Shown piece by piece: positions 6,071 to 9,383 of a stretch of DNA of 9,383 nucleotides (its first letter is position 1; every line of letters begins with the position of its first letter). The translations under genes and the position numbers were made by a program. Source of the DNA: Oscillospiraceae bacterium (GTDB lineage: Bacteria; Bacillota; Clostridia; Oscillospirales; Ruminococcaceae); NCBI GenBank assembly GCA_016295145.1, contig JAEDLR010000066.1, forward strand, positions 1 to 9,383. Direction: 5' to 3'. The notes under the pieces are model-generated. The model did not search any database and was not told the DNA's origin. It saw nothing but the letters and a program-made list of their open reading frames with translations.

Positions 6071-8344
6071 ATGAAGCGTACCAGAATCGCTGCGCTGGCG
6101 ACCGCTGCCGTGATGGGGGCTGCTGCATTGCCGATCTGCAACAATGCAAGCCTGACCGCCAATGCCGCAGGGGGCTATAATTACGCCGAAGCGCTGCAAA
6201 AAGCCATGTTTTTCTATCAGGTGCAGGAGTCAGGGCCGTTGTCTAAGGGCAATCAGGTGACCTGGCGCGCCGACAGCATGATGAGCGATGAGATTCTCGG
6301 CGGTTGGTTTGACGCCGGCGACCACATCAAATTTACCATTACCAATTCCTATGCCTCGGCGATGCTTGCCTGGGGTATGCTACAGTTCGGGGATGGCATC
6401 GCGCAGGCAGGCCTGACGGATTCCTACCGCAACAGCCTTGCCTATTCGCTGGATTTCATCGCAGCCTGCGACCTTGGGGATCAGGTGCTGTACCAGATCG
6501 GTGACGAGGGCTTTGACCACAAGTGGTGGGGCTCTGCGGAGATCTACAACTACAAGCGCGAGCAGATGCAAGGCGAAGCTGAGCGTCCCTGCTACTACAC
6601 CACGGATTCCAATGTAACGGGTCATATGGCGGCTGCACTGGCAGCAGGCTATCTGGTGTTTAAGGATGTGGATGCCACCCGCGCCCAAAACTATCTTGCC
6701 CACGCGAAGAACTGCTTTGATATCGCAAACACCACCAGAGATCACGGCAATACGCCGGCATCGGATTCCATGTACAAGTCCTCGCATTTCTACGATGAGC
6801 TGTTCTGGTCAGCCAACTGGCTGTATATGGCAACCGGCGATCAGACCTACCTTGACCTGTGCGAAAGCGACTTCATCCCCAATCTGGGTAAAGAGGATCA
6901 GTCCACCGAGATGAAGTACACCTGGGGTATGTGCTGGGACGATACCCAGCAGGGCGGCACGCTGCTCTATGCCATCAACACCGGCAAGCAGCAGTGGATC
7001 GACCAGTTTACCAAGCATCTGGAGTACTGGACCACCGGCTACGGCGGCAAGCAGATCGCTTACACCCCCGACGGTCTGGCATGGCTCTTCCAGTGGGGAT
7101 CCCTGCGCCACGCAACCACGACCGCATTTCTGGCTGCCGTTGCCGTTGAGGAGCTCTATGCCGATGACGCTGCAAAAACCAAGAAATACACCGATTTCTA
7201 CGAATCGCAGATGAATTATGCCTTTGGCGACAACGCACTGGGCATGAGCTACATTCTCGGCATGGGTGAAAACTATCCCCAGGCGTGGCACCACCGTACC
7301 TCTTCGGGTGTGTGGGACGATCAGTGGACAACACTGGGCGTGGATAAATTCCACCGCCACACCCTCTACGGCGCGCTCATCGGCGGCCCCGGACAGGATG
7401 GCTCCTATACCGATGCCATCGCTCAGTATCAGTACTCCGAAGTCGCCATCGACTACAACGCAGGCTATACCGCGCTGCTGGGCAAGATGATCGAAACCTA
7501 CGGCGGCGAAACCGATCCCGACTTCCCTGCAAAATATCTGGAGGAGGAGTTCATCGAGGATCAGAAAGAGCCCACCCACAAGGAATTCTACATGGAGGCT
7601 GCCATCAATCAGTCCTCCGATTCCTACATCGAAATCAAGGCACAGGCAACCAACCACTCCGCATTCCCCACCCGTGTGGCAAACAGCCTCTCCTACCGCT
7701 ATTTCTTCGATATCTCCGAGCTGCTGGAGAACGGTCTGACCATTGACGATGTCAGCGTCAGAATCGGCTACGATGAGTTCACCGGCAACACTGTGGCATC
7801 CGAACCCATCCACTACGCGGACAACATCTACTATGTGGAGTTCACCTACACCGACAGCTCCGTGATCCGTCCCTCCGGCCAGTCCGAGCATCAGGCAGAG
7901 CTGCAGTTCCGTCTTTCTGTACCCGACAACAACAAGGTGTGGGATTCCTCCAACGACTGGTCCTTCCAGGAGCTGCAGGCAGGCAACAACAACACCGCCA
8001 TCACCCCCTATATCTGTATGTATGATTCCGGCGTGATGATCTGGGGCATCGAGCCCGACGGCACCACACCCGATCCCGGCGCGGTAGTACCCCCAGTCAC
8101 CGATGTGACCACCCAGCCGAATCCCGATGCAACCAAGTACGGCGATGTCAACTGCGACGGCTTTGTAAAGGTGGACGATGTCATTCTGCTGAACCGTTTT
8201 ATTGCTGAGGATGCCGCTGTGACGATTTCCAAGCAGGGTACTGCAAACGCCCAGTGCGGCGCAGTGGAGGGCATTGCAGGTGATGACGCTGTGGCAATTC
8301 TCCAGCTCATTGCAGGTCTGGTGGATTCGCTGCCCCTGAAGTAA
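6071..8344 (+). CDS. Secreted cellulosomal GH9 endoglucanase with CBM3c and dockerin
   Basis: A 757-residue exported cellulase that hydrolyses beta-1,4-glucan. A signal peptide (basic MKRTR, a hydrophobic run to about residue 21, cleavage near ANA-AGG at 32-33) leads to a GH9 catalytic module at about 34-490. That module shows GGWFDAGDHIKF (78-89, with Asp81/Asp84 of the nucleophile/base pair), HHR (407-409) and SEVAIDYNAG (456-465, with Glu457 the likely acid). A CBM3c-type module follows at about 504-660, the theme-B GH9 layout associated with processive endoglucanases. A Pro/Thr-rich linker runs from about 661 to 688, then a dockerin to the end (689-757), which would plug the enzyme into a cohesin scaffold. 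The first dockerin calcium loop is intact (GDVNCDGFVKVDD), while the second lacks the usual ligands. ATG at 6071 is preferred over the upstream in-frame ATG at 6035 because AGGAGG lies seven bases before it and the signal peptide starts there. It has its own promoter and terminator and no scaffoldin neighbour. Confidence 0.96.
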   Translation: MKRTRIAALATAAVMGAAALPICNNASLTANAAGGYNYAEALQKAMFFYQVQESGPLSKGNQVTWRADSMMSDEILGGWFDAGDHIKFTITNSYASAMLAWGMLQFGDGIAQAGLTDSYRNSLAYSLDFIAACDLGDQVLYQIGDEGFDHKWWGSAEIYNYKREQMQGEAERPCYYTTDSNVTGHMAAALAAGYLVFKDVDATRAQNYLAHAKNCFDIANTTRDHGNTPASDSMYKSSHFYDELFWSANWLYMATGDQTYLDLCESDFIPNLGKEDQSTEMKYTWGMCWDDTQQGGTLLYAINTGKQQWIDQFTKHLEYWTTGYGGKQIAYTPDGLAWLFQWGSLRHATTTAFLAAVAVEELYADDAAKTKKYTDFYESQMNYAFGDNALGMSYILGMGENYPQAWHHRTSSGVWDDQWTTLGVDKFHRHTLYGALIGGPGQDGSYTDAIAQYQYSEVAIDYNAGYTALLGKMIETYGGETDPDFPAKYLEEEFIEDQKEPTHKEFYMEAAINQSSDSYIEIKAQATNHSAFPTRVANSLSYRYFFDISELLENGLTIDDVSVRIGYDEFTGNTVASEPIHYADNIYYVEFTYTDSSVIRPSGQSEHQAELQFRLSVPDNNKVWDSSNDWSFQELQAGNNNTAITPYICMYDSGVMIWGIEPDGTTPDPGAVVPPVTDVTTQPNPDATKYGDVNCDGFVKVDDVILLNRFIAEDAAVTISKQGTANAQCGAVEGIAGDDAVAILQLIAGLVDSLPLK

Positions 8345-8431
8345 GGGTGCGTCCGGCATCAGCCAATTCCTTGGAAAATCCGTAATGGCATCATGCGATA
8401 GAGCAACAAGACAAATCTGATATATCATACG

Positions 8432-8481
8432 AAAAAGCACCTGTGCAACAGCCATTTCTATGGCGGCATGGGTGCTTTTTT
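8432..8481 (+). terminator. Rho-independent terminator of the GH9 cellulase gene
   Basis: A perfect 10-bp outer stem, AAAAAGCACC (8432-8441) with GGTGCTTTTT (8471-8480), ends in a T-run. An inner GCCAT/ATGGC stem with a TTCT loop (8451-8464) sits inside, giving a branched or extended hairpin. It lies about 90 bases past the stop codon. The 87 bases between the stop and this element hold no recognisable feature. Confidence 0.85.
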
Positions 8482-8505
8482 GCGCACATATCTGCAAACT
8501 GTGTC

Positions 8506-8530
8506 GAAATCTGCTGCCGGTGCATACATT
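8506..8530 (+). promoter_or_regulatory. Possible sigma-E-type sporulation promoter for cotJ
   Basis: CATACATT at 8523-8530 matches the -10 element of mother-cell sigma-E promoters (CATACAnT, known from Bacillus subtilis). A weak -35-like GAAAT lies about 12 bases upstream (8506-8510). A cotJ operon is expected to be sigma-E dependent, which supports the reading, but the -35 match is poor. A 5-bp hairpin, GCCCC/GGGGC (8538-8552), lies in the presumed leader. No good sigma-A promoter is visible in this gap. Confidence 0.4.
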
Positions 8531-8581
8531 GTAATACGCCCCCACATGGGGCGAATCAACAAGAAAGGAACGGTGTAGTAC

Positions 8582-8824
8582 ATGATGCAAATGTATAACG
8601 CAGGCGCACATTCCGATGAGATGCCTGTGTTCCCTGCGCTGATTCTGCTGGCGTCCTCGTATACGCCCTTTCAATCGTGGGAAGAGCCACTGGATGCACA
8701 GGCAGCACTGGAGGCGGGCACAGTATTCCCCTCTCTGGTCATGCCCTTTATGATGGGCTACGGCTGCAACGGCTGTGCCGGGGCGCAATCCATGCAGGAG
8801 AAAGGAGAGTGGACATGGCGATGA
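8582..8824 (+). CDS. cotJA: Spore coat associated protein CotJA
   Basis: An 80-residue protein of the CotJA family. CotJA, CotJB and CotJC are made in the mother cell and assemble into the inner spore coat. The family pattern is visible: an acidic/Pro start, a central segment with LASSYTPFQSWEEPLDAQAA (about 23-42), then LEAGTVFPSLVMPF (about 43-56) and a Gly/Cys-rich end (GYGCNGCAG). The start has AAAGGAA at 8564-8570, 11 bases away; the second ATG, immediately following, is an equivalent choice. It overlaps cotJB by 10 bases, which suggests translational coupling. Being followed by CotJB and the CotJC N-terminus makes the assignment firm. Confidence 0.88.
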   Translation: MMQMYNAGAHSDEMPVFPALILLASSYTPFQSWEEPLDAQAALEAGTVFPSLVMPFMMGYGCNGCAGAQSMQEKGEWTWR

Positions 8825-9108
8825 AAAATTCTCCGCAACGCCGTCTGGATTCCATGAGCCGCAATGAACTTGCACAATGGATTCGGCAGCTACAATTTAC
8901 TATGCGTGATATCGCGCTTTTTTTGGATACCCATCCCGATGACCCCAACGCGCACCGCAGCTACCTCAACGCCCTTGCCAAGTGGAAAGAGGCGCTGGCG
9001 GTGTATCATGACCGCTTCGGCTTGCAGTTTCAGGAGCAGCTTTGCGAGCACTCCGACTGGCACGCATGGACTTCTGCGCCATGGCCGTGGGAAAAGGAGG
9101 ACAACTGA
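8815..9108 (+). CDS. cotJB: Spore coat protein CotJB
   Basis: A 97-residue protein of the CotJB family, a partner of CotJA and CotJC in the spore coat. Its middle reads as the family helix (LQFTMRDIALFLDTHPDDP, about 28-46), followed by a helical Lys/Ala stretch and the characteristic tryptophan-rich end (SDWHAWTSAPWPWEKED). Start ATG 8815 is chosen over ATG 8821 because AAAGGAG (8801-8807) is seven bases upstream of the former and 13 of the latter. The start lies inside the cotJA end, and the cotJC ATG follows the stop codon immediately (TGA-ATG), so the three genes form a tight operon. Confidence 0.92.
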   Translation: MAMKNSPQRRLDSMSRNELAQWIRQLQFTMRDIALFLDTHPDDPNAHRSYLNALAKWKEALAVYHDRFGLQFQEQLCEHSDWHAWTSAPWPWEKEDN

Positions 9109-9222
9109 ATGTGGCAATATCAGAAAACATTGCAGTACCCCGTGAAAATTAAACAGCCCAATGCAAGGCTCGCCAAAATGGTGATTACCCAGCTCGGCGG
9201 ACTTAACACCAAAAAGATATAA
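9109..9222 (+). pseudogene. cotJC: Truncated CotJC (manganese-catalase-like spore coat protein), N-terminus only
   Basis: The ATG directly follows the cotJB stop; GAAAAGGAGG at 9091-9100 inside cotJB provides the ribosome site. The first ~31 codons match the start of CotJC proteins (MWQYQKTLQYPVKIKQP, then LAKMVITQLGG). After that the frame diverges (LNTKKI) and stops at 9220-9222, giving 37 residues, whereas CotJC proteins are normally near 190-220 residues. The di-iron/di-manganese catalase-like helices are therefore missing. The break lies around 9200, where base composition becomes clearly more AT-rich, so an insertion or deletion rather than a point mutation is likely. Whether the rest of cotJC resumes beyond the window cannot be seen. 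Confidence 0.8.
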
Positions 9223-9249
9223 TACTACTGTCAGCATCATCACCTTGTA

Positions 9250-9277
9250 TTGACAGCCCTGTAGAATATGGTATAAT
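9250..9277 (+). promoter_or_regulatory. Near-consensus sigma-A promoter in the sequence interrupting cotJC
   Basis: A perfect -35 TTGACA (9250-9255) and a perfect -10 TATAAT (9272-9277) are separated by 16 bp. Transcription would start near 9284, very close to the ribosome site at 9286-9292. The promoter is downstream of the cotJC break and so drives whatever was placed there rather than a coat gene. Confidence 0.8.
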
Positions 9278-9300
9278 TTACTCACAAGGAGGTGTACACT

Positions 9301-9330
9301 ATGGGTACTGGTAAGGAGACTGTCTTTTAA
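9301..9330 (+). CDS. Nine-codon leader peptide ORF
   Basis: ATG at 9301 begins a 9-residue ORF, MGTGKETVF, ending in TAA. It has a near-perfect ribosome site (AAGGAGG, 9286-9292) eight bases upstream and a strong promoter just before that. So short an ORF with such good initiation signals is typical of leader peptides that sense ribosome stalling, as upstream of many Gram-positive resistance genes. The regulated gene lies outside the window. I do not recognise this peptide as belonging to a specific gene. Confidence 0.5.
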   Translation: MGTGKETVF

Positions 9331-9355
9331 TAAAAAGCATATGTGAATAAAAAAT

Positions 9356-9383
9356 AGCGCAGAGGTTGTTAGCCCCTGCGCTT
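9356..9383 (+). promoter_or_regulatory. GC-rich hairpin after the leader ORF, possible attenuator/terminator
   Basis: AGCGCAGAGG (9356-9365) and CCCCTGCGCT (9373-9382) form a 10-bp stem with one A-C mismatch and a 7-base loop. It starts 25 bases after the leader stop codon, in otherwise AT-rich DNA. The window ends just as a possible T-run begins (TT at 9382-9383), so a full terminator cannot be confirmed. With the leader ORF it has the layout of a transcription attenuator. Confidence 0.5.

Noticed and set aside
6809..8875. A 688-codon open frame on the minus strand opposite the cellulase and cotJA
   Set aside because: Fully antisense to strongly supported genes, crosses the cellulase terminator, and shows no domain pattern; a shadow frame.

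Overview
The window looks like chromosome of a cellulolytic ruminococcus (Oscillospiraceae, Bacillota). The evidence is a secreted GH9-CBM3c cellulase ending in a ruminococcal-type dockerin, moderately high G+C coding DNA, strong AGGAGG ribosome sites, sigma-A promoters and a cotJ spore-coat operon. A Ruminococcus champanellensis-like organism would fit, but the species call is inference from general knowledge, not a database match.

Left part, minus strand (about 180-5190): a sigma-A promoter at 5159-5187 drives pheS, pheT and then a clostridial-type citrate synthase (gltA), all in one direction with gaps of about 47 bp. The only clear terminator is after gltA (137-161). The simplest reading is one pheS-pheT-gltA transcription unit joining Phe-tRNA charging to central carbon/glutamate metabolism. 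Beyond the terminator, the left edge holds two tandem perfect hairpins that look like a dispersed intergenic repeat.

Middle (5190-6070): a small DUF6291-like gene on the minus strand, whose reading frame continues past its TAA into a Pro/Val/Ala-rich tail, so it appears to have been shortened by a nonsense mutation. Next to it lies a cluster of seven TTCAACA repeats, several spaced 9-10 bp apart. A TGTAC-N6-GTACA inverted repeat sits in the divergent region between this gene and the cellulase.

Right part, plus strand: the dockerin-bearing GH9 endoglucanase has its own extended -10 promoter and its own terminator, so it is a stand-alone cellulosome subunit gene. It is followed by cotJA, cotJB and the first ~31 codons of cotJC. 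The cotJC frame then diverges and stops; the last ~180 bases are more AT-rich and hold a near-consensus sigma-A promoter, an excellent Shine-Dalgarno, a 9-codon leader ORF and a GC-rich hairpin at the window edge. This resembles the regulated 5' leader of an acquired gene inserted into cotJC, with the gene itself beyond the window.

Most of the window is ordinary, well-understood biology. The points most worth a second look are the cotJC break with its leader/hairpin cassette, the decayed tail of the DUF6291-like gene, and the phased TTCAACA cluster. I found no evidence of a large undescribed multi-gene system.
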